Origin: Dehalococcoidia bacterium
GTDB lineage: Bacteria > Chloroflexota > Dehalococcoidia > Bin125
Assembly (NCBI GenBank): GCA_022822855.1
Contig: JAJDYG010000033.1
Span: 175,256-239,255 of the forward strand
Length of the DNA: 64,000 nucleotides
Direction: 5' to 3'
The notes beneath the pieces were generated by a model. It searched no databases. It was not told the DNA's origin and worked only from the letters and a program-made list of their open reading frames with translations. Both the position numbers and the translations under genes were made by a program. Shown one piece after another: positions 26,300-34,449 of this stretch (within the stretch, counting starts at the first letter, position 1; each line of letters begins with the position of its first letter).

Positions 26300-26410
26300 A
26301 CGTGCTCGACAACCGATTGTTGTGTCGGCCAGAGCGCTCACGTAGCATGAACGCCGACCCCGCGAGGTGCGTGGTCCGTTGTACGCGAACAACCTGGGAA
26401 GGGAACCGCG

Positions 26411-27526
26411 ATGAAAGCTGCCATCTGGGAACCGGGAGCACAGGCCAAGGACGGCGACCGCGACCTGCTCGAAGTCCATGACATTCAGGTCCGCGATCCG
26501 CAGCCGAGCGAAGTGCTCGTCCGCACCACGACCAGCGGCGTCTGCCACTCCGACCTCCACTTCATCGACGGCAAGTGGGGCGCGGCCTTCGGCGGTCGAC
26601 CCACCATCCTCGGCCACGAGGCTGCCGGCGTCGTCGAAGAAGTTGGCTCCGATGTCACCTACGTCGCGCCTGGCGACCACGTCATCATGTCCTTCCGTCC
26701 CTTCTGCGGAGACTGCTACTTCTGCCTGCGCGGCGAGCCCAACCTCTGCCCCGCGCCCAACGACACCCAACTCTCGATGAGCCGCCTGAGCTGGGACGGC
26801 CGCCCGGTCATGCAGATGGCCTCCGTCGGCTCCTTCAGCGAGTACATGCTCACCACCCAGGCCGGCGTCCTCAAGATTCCCGAGGACGTGCCTCCGGCCG
26901 AGGCCGCGCTCGTCGGCTGCGGCGTGATGACCGGCGTCGGCGCCGCGCTCTACACCGCCAAGGTGCCCGGCGGCTCGATCGTCGCCGTGATCGGCTGCGG
27001 CGGAGTCGGCCTCAACGTGATCCAGGGTTGCCGGATCGCTGGCGCCAGCCGCATCATCGCCGTCGACATCCTCGACAACAAGCTCGACTTCGCCGAGCAG
27101 TTCGGCGCCACCGACCGCATCAACGCCACCGAGGTTGACGCGGTCGAGGCCGTCAAGGACATGACCGAGGGCATGGGCGTCGAGATCGCCTTCGAAGCCA
27201 TCGGCAACGTCAACGCCGCCCGCCAGGCCTGGGACATGGTCCGCCCCGGCGGTACCGCCTGCATCGTCGGCATGATGCCGCTCGGCTCCGAGGTCAACCT
27301 GCCAGGCCCCGAGTTCCTGCAGGAGAAGAAGGCGATCGGCTGCATGTACGGCTCGACTCGCTTCCGCGAGCACATGCCGAAGCTGCTCGACCTCTACCGC
27401 CAGGGCAAGCTCGACCTGACTGGCCTGGTCTCCAAGCGCTTCGAACTGGGAGACATCAACGAGGCGTTCAGGGCCATGCAGGCCGGAGAAGTCGCCCGCG
27501 GCGTGCTCGACATCTCGCAGCCATAG
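26411..27526 (+). CDS. Zinc-dependent alcohol dehydrogenase, class III-like
   Basis: A 371-residue medium-chain dehydrogenase oxidising an alcohol with NAD+. Catalytic zinc ligands sit in SGVCHSDLHF and GHEAAGVVEEVG; the four structural-zinc cysteines are in CGDCYFCLRGEPNLC (about 99-113). The Rossmann motif is VIGCGGVGLNVIQG, followed by VDILDNKLDFA where the Asp selects NAD over NADP. The C-terminal GSTRFREHMPKLLDLYRQGKL matches class III/aryl-alcohol enzymes. An inverted repeat after the stop separates it from the CoA-transferase gene. Confidence 0.94.
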   Translation: MKAAIWEPGAQAKDGDRDLLEVHDIQVRDPQPSEVLVRTTTSGVCHSDLHFIDGKWGAAFGGRPTILGHEAAGVVEEVGSDVTYVAPGDHVIMSFRPFCGDCYFCLRGEPNLCPAPNDTQLSMSRLSWDGRPVMQMASVGSFSEYMLTTQAGVLKIPEDVPPAEAALVGCGVMTGVGAALYTAKVPGGSIVAVIGCGGVGLNVIQGCRIAGASRIIAVDILDNKLDFAEQFGATDRINATEVDAVEAVKDMTEGMGVEIAFEAIGNVNAARQAWDMVRPGGTACIVGMMPLGSEVNLPGPEFLQEKKAIGCMYGSTRFREHMPKLLDLYRQGKLDLTGLVSKRFELGDINEAFRAMQAGEVARGVLDISQP

Positions 27527-27548
27527 CCCCCAACCAGCGACACCCAGA

Positions 27549-27580
27549 CGCGCCGTCCGATCATCGGGCGGCGCGTTTGC
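27549..27580 (+). terminator. Strong hairpin after the alcohol dehydrogenase
   Basis: Thirteen-base arms (27549-27561 and 27563-27575) form a near-perfect GC stem with one G-U pair, followed by TTT. A weaker outer pairing CCAGACGC/GCGTCTGG encloses it. Confidence 0.75.
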
Positions 27581-27613
27581 GTCTGGCCAATCCGCGCCTC
27601 TGAAACACCGCCC

Positions 27614-28909
27614 ATGACGACGATGACCTTCGACGAGTTCCTGCCCCCAAGGTCCGCCCCGAGATCGACTCGCGAAGGCGCCGCGGAGCAGGCGCTGCGC
27701 CAGATCCCCGACGGCGCGCGCGTCGTCGTGCCGCCGATGTCGGCGACGCCGGTCGGTCTGATGCACGCGCTCGACGAAATCCGATCCGGCTGGACCAACA
27801 TCGAGATCGCCACCGGCAACCTGTTCACCCACCTGCCGCCCCTCGACCATCCCAACCAGCCGTTCCGCTTCTCGACCTACCAGACCAGCGGTCCGATGCG
27901 CGACGTCGAGGCGGCCGGAGCGCTCCAGCACATCCCCGCGACCTACGCCCAGGTACCTTCCCTCTTCCGACCCGACGGACCGCTCCCCGCAGACGCCATC
28001 TTGATCCAGGTCTCCGAGCCCGGTCCCGAGGACATGTACTCGCTCGGCACATCGGTCGGAGGCATCGTCGACGTCGTCCGCACCGCGCCCCTCGTCATCG
28101 CCCAGGTCAATCCCAACTTGCCCTACACCTTCGGCGCGGCCGAGCTCCGGCGCGAAGAGTTCGACTGGCTCGTCCCAATGCAGAGCGACGCGCTGGAACT
28201 GCGCCGAGCAGAACCGGGCGCCCTCGAGCAACAGATCGCCGCCTCGGTCGCCGAGTTGGTGACCGATGGCGCGACCCTGCAGTTCGGGATCGGAGGCGTG
28301 CCCGAGGCGATCATGGGCATGCTCGGCGAACGCCGAGATCTCGGCGTTCACTCCGGATTGATCTCCGACGGGGTCAAAGGCATGGTCGAGAGCGGCGCGT
28401 TGACCGGCTCACGCAAGGCAACCGCGCCCGAGCTCATCATCACGACGGAGGCCGCCGGGACCGCCGAGTTCTTCCACTGGCTCGACCGCAACCCGGCCGT
28501 CTGCATGGCCCCCGCCGGCTACACGCATTCGCTCCAGATCCTCGCGCAGCAACATAACTTCGTCGGTATCAACTCAGCCGTTCAGGTCGCCCTCGACGGC
28601 GCGATCAACGCCGAATCGCTGGGCTCACGCCAGATCTCCGGTCCGGGCGGACAGCCCGACTTCGCCACCGGCGCGATGCTCAACGGAGGCATCTCGGTCG
28701 TTGCGATGCCCTCGACCGCCGCGCGAGGCAAGGTTTCGCGGATCGTCAGACAATTCGATCCGGGCGCGGTCGTGACCACTCACCGAACGCTCGCCGACCG
28801 AATCATCACCGAGTACGGACAGGCCGAACTGGCCGGTCGCACGCTGGCCGCGAGAGCCGAAGCGCTGCGCGAGATCGCGCATCCGGACTTCCGCAGCGAC
28901 CTGATGTAA
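27614..28909 (+). CDS. Acetyl-CoA hydrolase/CoA-transferase family protein
   Basis: A 431-residue family I CoA-transferase, similar to 4-hydroxybutyrate CoA-transferase and acetyl-CoA hydrolase, moving CoA between carboxylic acids. Blocks: FGIGGVPEAIMGMLGERRDLGVHS (middle), VGINSAVQVALDGAINAES with the adjacent GPGGQPDFATGA CoA-binding loop, and VVTTHRTLADRIITEYG near the C terminus. The covalent CoA is expected on a conserved Glu; the AGTAEFFHW segment lies where it should be. Acceptor acid unknown. Its own small operon. Confidence 0.9.
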   Translation: MTTMTFDEFLPPRSAPRSTREGAAEQALRQIPDGARVVVPPMSATPVGLMHALDEIRSGWTNIEIATGNLFTHLPPLDHPNQPFRFSTYQTSGPMRDVEAAGALQHIPATYAQVPSLFRPDGPLPADAILIQVSEPGPEDMYSLGTSVGGIVDVVRTAPLVIAQVNPNLPYTFGAAELRREEFDWLVPMQSDALELRRAEPGALEQQIAASVAELVTDGATLQFGIGGVPEAIMGMLGERRDLGVHSGLISDGVKGMVESGALTGSRKATAPELIITTEAAGTAEFFHWLDRNPAVCMAPAGYTHSLQILAQQHNFVGINSAVQVALDGAINAESLGSRQISGPGGQPDFATGAMLNGGISVVAMPSTAARGKVSRIVRQFDPGAVVTTHRTLADRIITEYGQAELAGRTLAARAEALREIAHPDFRSDLM

Positions 28910-29056
28910 ACGGCTCACCCCCGCTGCGCAACGTGAATCACAGCCTCGGCAAGCGCGAACGGCTGACTCCTGCTGAGAGGACGCGTACCGCGCTATCTTG
29001 CATGTGATGCCGCGCGACCAGCGCTCTCATCGCGGCGACCAGCAACGGAGGTTCGA

Positions 29057-29497
29057 ATGCCGATTTCGATTGAAGACATGCTCGCAAACACCTCGCTGTT
29101 CTCCCGCGTCGACCGCGAAGAACTCCACGAGATTGCTGGCTGGGTGCAGATTCAGAACTACAAGGCCGGACACGTGATCGACCGGGAAGGGGATCTCGGG
29201 ACCACGCTGCACATCGTCCGTTCCGGCGGTGTCGATGTCTACCAGCACTACGGCTCCGACGATCAGCAATTGCTGGCCAGCTTCGGCGAAGGCGACTTCT
29301 TCGGCGAAATGGCCCTGCTGCTCGGACGCCCGCGCTCGGCGACCGTCGTCGCCAACACCGACACCGAGTGCCTGCAGATTCTCCGCAATTCCTTCGCCGA
29401 CGGTGCCACGGTTCCCGTCCTCTGGGCCATGCTGCAGCACGTCGCCGAGCGGCTCGCCCACGCCGACGAGGTCATGGGCGAGATGCACTCCCACTAG
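29057..29497 (+). CDS. Cyclic-nucleotide-binding domain protein
   Basis: A 146-residue stand-alone cNMP-binding (CAP-N) domain. The beta-barrel and the phosphate-binding cassette are seen in FGEGDFFGEMALLLGRPRSATVVA, which contains the conserved G-E-x-A and R-S-A residues, so it should bind a cyclic nucleotide. There is no DNA-binding helix-turn-helix, unlike Crp, so it would act through protein contacts. Start has GGAGG eleven bases upstream. Gap 28910-29056 holds no other gene. Confidence 0.9.
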   Translation: MPISIEDMLANTSLFSRVDREELHEIAGWVQIQNYKAGHVIDREGDLGTTLHIVRSGGVDVYQHYGSDDQQLLASFGEGDFFGEMALLLGRPRSATVVANTDTECLQILRNSFADGATVPVLWAMLQHVAERLAHADEVMGEMHSH

Positions 29498-29507
29498 CCT
29501 GTTCCAT

Positions 29508-29573
29508 TCTCCCCCCTCAGGGGGGAGATGCCGAATGCCTGCCCCGCACTTGATGCGGGGGCAGAGGGGGGTG
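29508..29573. repeat. Hairpin repeat cluster
   Basis: CTCCCCCCTC-AGGGGGGAG hairpin followed by TGCCTGCCCCGCACTTGATGCGGGGGCAGAGGGGGG. It combines two of the window's repeat types between convergent genes and could act as a bidirectional terminator. Confidence 0.75.
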
Positions 29574-29595
29574 ATCGCTGGTTCCGACCGGCACG

Positions 29596-30483
29596 CTACT
29601 CACTCACACCCTGCCCCAACCCCGAAACGACCCGGGCCAGCGCCTGCGTGCCCTCGTCGCCCAACCCCGAGGCCTGTAGCTGGTAGTAGAGCTGCTGCAC
29701 CAGCGACGTGTTCGGAAGCGGCTGGAGCACATCGCCTCCCGCCTCCAGGGCGAGTCGCAGGTCCTTCTGCATCAGCTTGACCATGAAGCCGGGCGCGTAG
29801 TCGCCGACCGCGATCTTCGGTCCCAGGTTGGTCAACTGCCAGCTCCCCGCCGCTCCGGCCGAGATCGCAGCCAGCATGCGCTCCTGGTCGACCCCCGACT
29901 TCTCCGCCAGCGAGAGCGCCTCGCACACTCCCAACAGTGCGCCGGCGATCGCAACCTGGTTGCAGAGCTTGACCGTCTGTCCGGCGCCCGTCGGTCCGCA
30001 ATGCGTGATCGTCGAGCCCATCGCCTCGAGCACCGGAAGACACCTGCCCAGCACATCTTCGTCGCCGCCGACCATGATCGAGAGCGTCCCCGCCTTGGCC
30101 CCGCTATCGCCGCCCGAGACAGGGGCGTCCAGCATGGCCACACCCCGCTCTGCCAGTTGCGCCGCGACATCCCGAGTCACCGCCGGGGAGATCGTTGACA
30201 TGTCAACAACTGCAGACCCCGAAGCGAGACCATGAATCGCAGCGTCGTCGCGATCGACGAGGACCGCCTCAACATCGGGCGAGTCGGTGACGATCGTGAT
30301 CAGGATGTCGCTCGCCTCGGCCACGGCCCGCGGCGACGCTGCCGCCGCCGCTCCCAGCTCAACGCAGGCATCGATCCCCGGCTGCGAGCGGTTCCAGACC
30401 GTCGGCGCGAAACCCGCTTTGATCAGGTTCGCCACCATTGGCACGCCCATGATCCCCAACCCGATAAATCCAATGCGCTCCAT
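29596..30483 (-). CDS. NAD(P)-dependent beta-hydroxyacid dehydrogenase (3-hydroxyisobutyrate/tartronate semialdehyde type)
   Basis: A 295-residue oxidoreductase. The Rossmann motif is GFIGLGIMGVPM at the very start; substrate-binding DAPVSGGDSGAKAGTLSIMVGG, catalytic Lys in GAGQTVKLCNQ and the NADP-type KSGVDQERMLAAIS / FMVKLMQKDLRLAL segments are intact. ATG at 30483 (GGGGAG upstream) is preferred over an upstream in-frame start adding 13 residues. Members reduce tartronate semialdehyde or oxidise 3-hydroxyisobutyrate; the exact acid is open. Divergent from the gene at 30543. Confidence 0.92.
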   Translation of the reverse strand: MERIGFIGLGIMGVPMVANLIKAGFAPTVWNRSQPGIDACVELGAAAAASPRAVAEASDILITIVTDSPDVEAVLVDRDDAAIHGLASGSAVVDMSTISPAVTRDVAAQLAERGVAMLDAPVSGGDSGAKAGTLSIMVGGDEDVLGRCLPVLEAMGSTITHCGPTGAGQTVKLCNQVAIAGALLGVCEALSLAEKSGVDQERMLAAISAGAAGSWQLTNLGPKIAVGDYAPGFMVKLMQKDLRLALEAGGDVLQPLPNTSLVQQLYYQLQASGLGDEGTQALARVVSGLGQGVSE

Positions 30484-30542
30484 CGCCGGCTCCCCACCTG
30501 TTCTCAACTTGGCTGGGCTCAACTGCGACTACGATACGACCC

Positions 30543-30824
30543 ATGCCGCTCTATCTCGCCGACGCAAGCTGGGACTCGTCTCAACCGCTGGAACGGGTGC
30601 TCCATGAGCTGGAAGGCATCGTGCACAGCACCGGCGGACAGGTCCTGCAGATACTGCAAGTCGACAACGGACTGTCGCTCACGATCGAAACCCCGGACGA
30701 TCTCTCCCTCTTCCGCATCGCCCGCGAGGCCGCCGACCTCGGCCTGCAACTCACATCCCGCGTAGCATTGTCTCGAATCGAGGCGGAAGCGCTGGACAGC
30801 GCGCATCGAGAACGAAACAACTAG
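30543..30824 (+). CDS. Small hypothetical protein
   Basis: A 93-residue soluble protein with mixed strands and helices (HELEGIVHSTGGQVLQILQVDNGLSL, then RIAREAADLGLQL), suggesting a compact alpha/beta fold. No motif is recognised. Followed after 11 bases by another small gene, so probably a two-gene operon; divergent from the hydroxyacid dehydrogenase. Confidence 0.6.
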   Translation: MPLYLADASWDSSQPLERVLHELEGIVHSTGGQVLQILQVDNGLSLTIETPDDLSLFRIAREAADLGLQLTSRVALSRIEAEALDSAHRERNN

Positions 30825-30835
30825 GAGTCCCGCAG

Positions 30836-31033
30836 ATGGCCGACGAAGCACGTTGTGAAGAGATCCGCGCCGAACGCGCCCGTCTCAGCAAGCTCACAGA
30901 TGACATGCCCGGAAAACTGCCGCCCAGGCCCGGCGAGGGTCCGCTGGGCCGTCCCAACCCCGAACTGCGCCGCATCTACGACCAGATCAACGATCTGCGC
31001 AAAGAACTGCTCGCAATGGGCTGCAAGCCCTGA
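30836..31033 (+). CDS. Small helical hypothetical protein
   Basis: A 65-residue charged protein: helix, a Pro/Gly-rich turn (GKLPPRPGEGPLGRPNPE), then a second helix (LRRIYDQINDLRKELLAMG). The two-helix hairpin design and the GGAG-like site eight bases before the ATG favour a true gene. Second gene after 30543-30824. Function unknown. Confidence 0.6.
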   Translation: MADEARCEEIRAERARLSKLTDDMPGKLPPRPGEGPLGRPNPELRRIYDQINDLRKELLAMGCKP

Positions 31034-31084
31034 CCACCACCCATAGTCCTCTCTCCTTCCGGAGACCCGCGCCTAAGCCAGGTC

Positions 31085-31500
31085 CCAACCCTCCCTCCGA
31101 TGCCCCGTGCTTGCCTGCCCAGCACTTGATGCAGGGACATCGGGGCCAGAGCAACCAACTTCGCAACAACACAGAGCCTCTCCCGCCTCAGTCTCACCCC
31201 GCTGAGTTCTCTCTCCGATGCCCCGTGCTTGACACGGGGCCCAGAGCACCCGACCTCACGCGCGATCCAAAGTCCCTCTCGCCTCACTCTCACGGCGCTG
31301 AATTCTCTTTCCGACGCCCCGTGCTTGACGCGGGGCCCAGAGCACCCGACCTCACGCGCGATCCAAAGTCCCTTTCACCTCACTCTCACGGCGCTGAAGT
31401 CTCTTTCCGATGCCCCGTGCTTGCCTGCCCCGCACTTGATGCGGGGACACGGGGCCCAGAGCACCCGACGTCCCGCGCGCACCAGAGTCCCACTCGCCTC
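31085..31500. repeat. Tandem array of CCCCGTGCTTGACACGGGG palindrome units, about 96 bases each
   Basis: One degenerate copy (31085-31165) and three regular copies starting near 31211, 31307 and 31405. Each has TTCCGATGCCCCGTGCTTGACACGG-type core, a GGGCCCAGAGCACCCGAC tail, and CGCGCGATCCAAAGTCCC then CTCACGGCGCTGAA. The last copy carries the nested CTTGCCTGCCCCGCACTTGATGCGGGG hairpin also seen at 23446 and 54990. No gene in 31034-31550. Confidence 0.9.
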
Positions 31501-31569
31501 AGCGCCACCTCGCCCGCCCAACGCGACAACCCCGCCACATGAGACCTCCCCGACAGAACACACATTCGC

Positions 31570-31575
31570 TACACT
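31570..31575 (+). promoter_or_regulatory. Possible -10 box of copy A
   Basis: TACACT within ATTCGCTACACT, the position matching TACAAT in copy B (39576-39581, minus strand). Conservation of the box between two otherwise drifting copies supports a promoter; no clear -35 is seen. Confidence 0.4.
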
Positions 31576-31634
31576 CTCCCTCAAGACACAGGCCGCCACA
31601 TCAGGCGACGACGAGGACGCAAGGGAGAGTTGAG

Positions 31635-31736
31635 ATGAGCAACGCCGGTTTTCCCAGCGCGCGACCCACAACGCCTTCGAACAGATCCGAACAAACCCGA
31701 ACGCGCGCAGGACTGAAGACCGCCGAAAAAACCTGA
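31635..31736 (+). CDS. 33-residue basic peptide of repeated element A
   Basis: A short reading frame with GGGAGAG upstream. The peptide (MSNAGFP... ending RAGLKTAEKT) matches the 36-residue peptide of copy B, which ends RAKLKTAEET; both contain RSEQ-RT. Most differences between the copies keep the reading frame, including a length change of three codons, which suggests selection on a peptide. The stop lies in the first ACCTGA repeat. Function unknown; it could be a leader peptide or a small toxin. Confidence 0.5.
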   Translation: MSNAGFPSARPTTPSNRSEQTRTRAGLKTAEKT

Positions 31737-31928
31737 AAGAACCTGAAAGCCCAGGATTCACGATCTCCAGCAAAACACTGAAGATCGTGACGATTCAGGC
31801 CGATTTCGGGCCGAAAAGAATTTTCGCCCAAGACCTGAAATCGGCCTTCAGCAGCCCGAGATCGTTGCTCGCCGAACAGTGGCGGATTCACACTCGGTTA
31901 ACACTCGGAAATCGCCAGTGGCATTTGG

Positions 31929-32120
31929 GGTCGCGACTGGGTAGGCTTGGGGGCACAACAGAATATTCGGGCCGAATCCCTGCAATGCCTACCAGTTGCG
32001 CAGGGAGCGGGGGACCCACCAATCTGGGGTGAATGCGGAGTCCGGCTTCTGTAGCTCGAACACCGCACGGCGCACTCCTTCGCGCCGAACCCGTCAGCTA
32101 ACCCCGTAGGCGACCGAGGG
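31929..32120 (+). ncRNA. c-di-AMP riboswitch (ydaO/yuaA type)
   Basis: Strong consensus blocks of the ydaO aptamer occur in order: GCCGAATCC (31971), GGGGGACCCA (about 32008), GGGGTGAAT (about 32025), and CCGAACCCGTCAGCTAACC-CCGTAGGCG (about 32086-32112). GGTCGC (31929-31934) could pair with GCGACC (32110-32115) as the closing stem, but the exact 5' limit is uncertain. Such aptamers turn off downstream genes when c-di-AMP is high, often cell-wall hydrolases or osmolyte transport. No convincing plus-strand gene follows within 1.2 kb. Confidence 0.88.
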
Positions 32121-32334
32121 AGATTCGTGCTGGAGCTACGGCTCCGATGCGCGACCTAAGAACCCGTGTCTTGAGCACGGCTCCACCGGTTCGTCCTGTC
32201 GCTGCAGCGGCAACACCTTGTTGTTGTTCAATGCAGCGAACGGCCGCGAACGTGAGAGTCACGTCGGGAGCGACCGCCCGGCGCACTCAGGGGCACGGGT
32301 TTCTCGCTCGCCCGTCCCCGTCCTTCCTGGCCGA

Positions 32335-32366
32335 CCCCCGGACCTGCTGTCCGGGGGTTCGGTTTA
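32335..32366 (+). terminator. Hairpin after the riboswitch
   Basis: Perfect 9-bp stem CCCCCGGAC/GTCCGGGGG with loop CTGCT, followed by TTCGGTTT. It would end a transcript starting at the c-di-AMP aptamer after about 220 bases with no gene. A further repeat-type hairpin (CCCCCGA-CTTGT-TCGGGGG) lies at about 32440-32458. Confidence 0.55.
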
Positions 32367-32496
32367 TCCGCCGCTTCCCCACAAAGGGGGGAAGCTGTCG
32401 CGGAGCTACCGATGGGGCGCCAAGCCTCATTTGTCCGTCCCCCGACTTGTTCGGGGGCCAGTTCCCCCGCTGAAGAGCCTCGGCCCCAGCGCCTCC

Positions 32497-33312
32497 CTAC
32501 CGACCCACGAAGTTCGGTTGCCGCTTCTCCAGGAACGCGCGAGCCGCTTCCTTGTTGTCTTCGCCCGTGAAGGACAACATCACGTGCGAGCCTTCCTGGT
32601 ACAGGGAATCGCTCAAGCTCGACGTCGCCGCGTAGTTCAGCGTCCACTTCATCATCGACAGCACGGCGGTCGGCCCCTGCGCCAGTTCGCGGCAAAAGGC
32701 CAGCCCCTCCGACAACAGCTCGTCGTGCGGCACGACCTTGGTGACGATGCCCAGCGCTTCGGCCTCGTCGGCATTGATCCGCCGGTCGAGCATCAGCAGC
32801 TCACGGGCCCGCGTGATGCCCACCATCTGGTTCAGGAACCAGGCGACGCCGTAGTCGCCCGAAACGCCGATGTTGCGGAAGGCGGTGACGAAACGCGCGC
32901 GGTCGGAGGCGATCCTGAAGTCGGTCGCCAGGCACAGACCCAGCCCGCCGCCGGCAGCCGGACCATTGACGAGCGCTACCGTCGGCGTGCCCATCTCATG
33001 CAGCATCCCCGACGTCTGCTGTTGGCTGCGATGACTCCGCCGGTTGACCACGCCGGGTCCCGGAGGCGGTCCGCTCGAGCCGCGGCCCATGTTGTTGATG
33101 TCGGCGCCCGCTGAGAAACCCCGTCCCGCGCCGGTCACCGCGACGCAGCGCACCTCAGGGTCGTCCTCGCAGTCGTTCAGGGCTTCGGTCAGTCGCTGTA
33201 GCAGGTCGTCGCCGAACGCGTTCAGCCGTTCGGGCCGATTCAACGTAATCAGAGCGACGCCATCGTCGCGCTTGTCGAGGATGACCGTCGGGTCGCCGTT
33301 GGTATCAGACAT
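32497..33312 (-). CDS. Enoyl-CoA hydratase/isomerase family protein
   Basis: A 271-residue crotonase. Oxyanion-hole segments are GRGFSAGADINNMG (about 62-75) and GPAAGGGLGLCLATD (about 116-130). An insertion rich in Pro/Gly/Ser (about 76-95) follows the first. C-terminal REARAFLEKR-like helix and FVGR end are typical of this family. Different from the copy at 22140-22991. Monocistronic and convergent toward the riboswitch region. Confidence 0.92.
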   Translation of the reverse strand: MSDTNGDPTVILDKRDDGVALITLNRPERLNAFGDDLLQRLTEALNDCEDDPEVRCVAVTGAGRGFSAGADINNMGRGSSGPPPGPGVVNRRSHRSQQQTSGMLHEMGTPTVALVNGPAAGGGLGLCLATDFRIASDRARFVTAFRNIGVSGDYGVAWFLNQMVGITRARELLMLDRRINADEAEALGIVTKVVPHDELLSEGLAFCRELAQGPTAVLSMMKWTLNYAATSSLSDSLYQEGSHVMLSFTGEDNKEAARAFLEKRQPNFVGR

Positions 33313-33434
33313 CGCAAACCCTTCTCAAGTCGAAAGCCGATTGCTCCAATCCTATCCCAGCCGGTGCAGACCGCCGCCGACGCCGCTGTATAGCGGCTTG
33401 AACCCTATGCCTGGGCTGTATCGTTGCCAAGTAG

Positions 33435-33632
33435 ATGGGAAGGGGCGTGAACGTGGTTGCTCAAGAGTTTGGACCCGAGTTGGGGCAGAGGCCGGCGACC
33501 ATCACCGAGCTGCTGCTCGTCCGCGATGAACTCAAGGGCCAGATCCAGTTGCTGATCTGGGCAATGGGGGCAGGGCTGTTGATTCTGCTCGCCATCTTGG
33601 GCACGGTCCTGACCATCGCGCTCACGAGCTAA
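33435..33632 (+). CDS. Small single-helix membrane protein
   Basis: At most 65 residues. The C-terminal two thirds hold a membrane helix (LLIWAMGAGLLILLAILGTVLTIAL) after a short polar region TITELLLVRDELKGQI. ATG at 33435 lacks a ribosome site; GTG at 33453 has AGGGG seven bases upstream and may be the real start (59 residues). Function unknown. Confidence 0.55.
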   Translation: MGRGVNVVAQEFGPELGQRPATITELLLVRDELKGQIQLLIWAMGAGLLILLAILGTVLTIALTS

Positions 33633-33729
33633 GGGGCAACGATACGTACTTGTCGTAGCTGGTTCCGGCCTGGCGCAGTGAGGCAAGGCGAGGTTTGGTC
33701 GCGATTCGGCTGATACCTACACTGACCTC

Positions 33730-34434
33730 ATGTGCGCCCGATTCACACTCACACAAGAGAAGGAAGAATTGGTGGAGGCCTGGCGGCAGCTCGGCATCGA
33801 GGTCACCTTTGACTTCTTCTCCCACAACCCACGATTCAACGTCGCTCCGACGCAGGTTCACCCCATCATCCTCGCCGACCGCGAGGCGTTCGCCCTCCAG
33901 CCGGCCAGATGGGGCTTGGTCAACTCATGGGCCAGGGATGCCAAACGCGCCTCACGGCAAATCAACGCGCGTTCCGAGACCGTTGCCGAATCCCGCGCGT
34001 ACGCCCGCCCGTTCCGGCGTCAACGCTGCCTCGTTCCGGCCGACGGCTGGTACGAGTGGACCGGCCCGAAGAAGCAGCGTCAGCCGCACTGGATTCACCG
34101 AGCGGATCGCGAGCCGTTCGCCTTCGCCGGGCTCTACGACATCTGGTATCCCAAAGCCGAAGATCCGGCGGTCACGTTCACGATCCTGACCATGGATTCC
34201 ACGGAAGCACTGGCCAGCATCTACCCGCGAATGCCGATGATCTTGCCACCCGATCGCCTGGAGGCCTGGCTTGACCCCGGGAACGAGGACAAGGACTCGG
34301 TGCTGGCCTTGCTCGACCTCCCGCCCGACGACGCCTTCATCGCCGAATCGGTTTCCAGCCGCGTCAACTCCGTCAAGCACGACGACCCTGGCCTGCTCGC
34401 GACCGAAGAGCAGCCTTCCCTCGATCTTCTCTAA
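33730..34434 (+). CDS. SOS response-associated peptidase (SRAP/YedK/HMCES family)
   Basis: A 234-residue protein that shields abasic sites in single-stranded DNA by a thiazolidine crosslink from Cys2. Visible: MCARF start with Cys2, NVAPTQ (37-42), Asn79 in INARSET, Glu109 in DGWYEW. At the place of the conserved catalytic His (YedK His160) the chain reads SIYPRMPM, so Tyr165 replaces it. The gene leads a run with DinB and a PLP lyase, suggesting a small repair-linked operon. Confidence 0.93.
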   Translation: MCARFTLTQEKEELVEAWRQLGIEVTFDFFSHNPRFNVAPTQVHPIILADREAFALQPARWGLVNSWARDAKRASRQINARSETVAESRAYARPFRRQRCLVPADGWYEWTGPKKQRQPHWIHRADREPFAFAGLYDIWYPKAEDPAVTFTILTMDSTEALASIYPRMPMILPPDRLEAWLDPGNEDKDSVLALLDLPPDDAFIAESVSSRVNSVKHDDPGLLATEEQPSLDLL

Positions 34435-34449
34435 CGCAAAGGACACAGC

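Larger units (their letters stand above)
31552..31845 (+). repeat. Repeated ~300-bp small-ORF element, copy A
   Basis: Homologous over its full length to the reverse complement of 39284-39599. Shared parts, in order: CAGAACACA-ATTCGCTACA, GACACAGGCCGCC-CATCAGGCGAC, GCAAGGGAGAG before an ATG, a conserved reading frame, then ACCTGAAA repeats and a GAAAAGAATTTTCG-like palindrome near the end. The A/T-rich 3' half contrasts with the surrounding DNA. Confidence 0.85.

Noticed and set aside
25898..28351. 817-codon minus-strand open frame
   Set aside because: Runs antisense through several identified plus-strand genes (ADH and CoA-transferase) and has shadow-like Asp/Gly/Val/His composition.
32147..32473. 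Open frame just after the c-di-AMP riboswitch
   Set aside because: Passes through two hairpin repeats, has no ribosome site and no protein-like composition, so not accepted as the riboswitch target.
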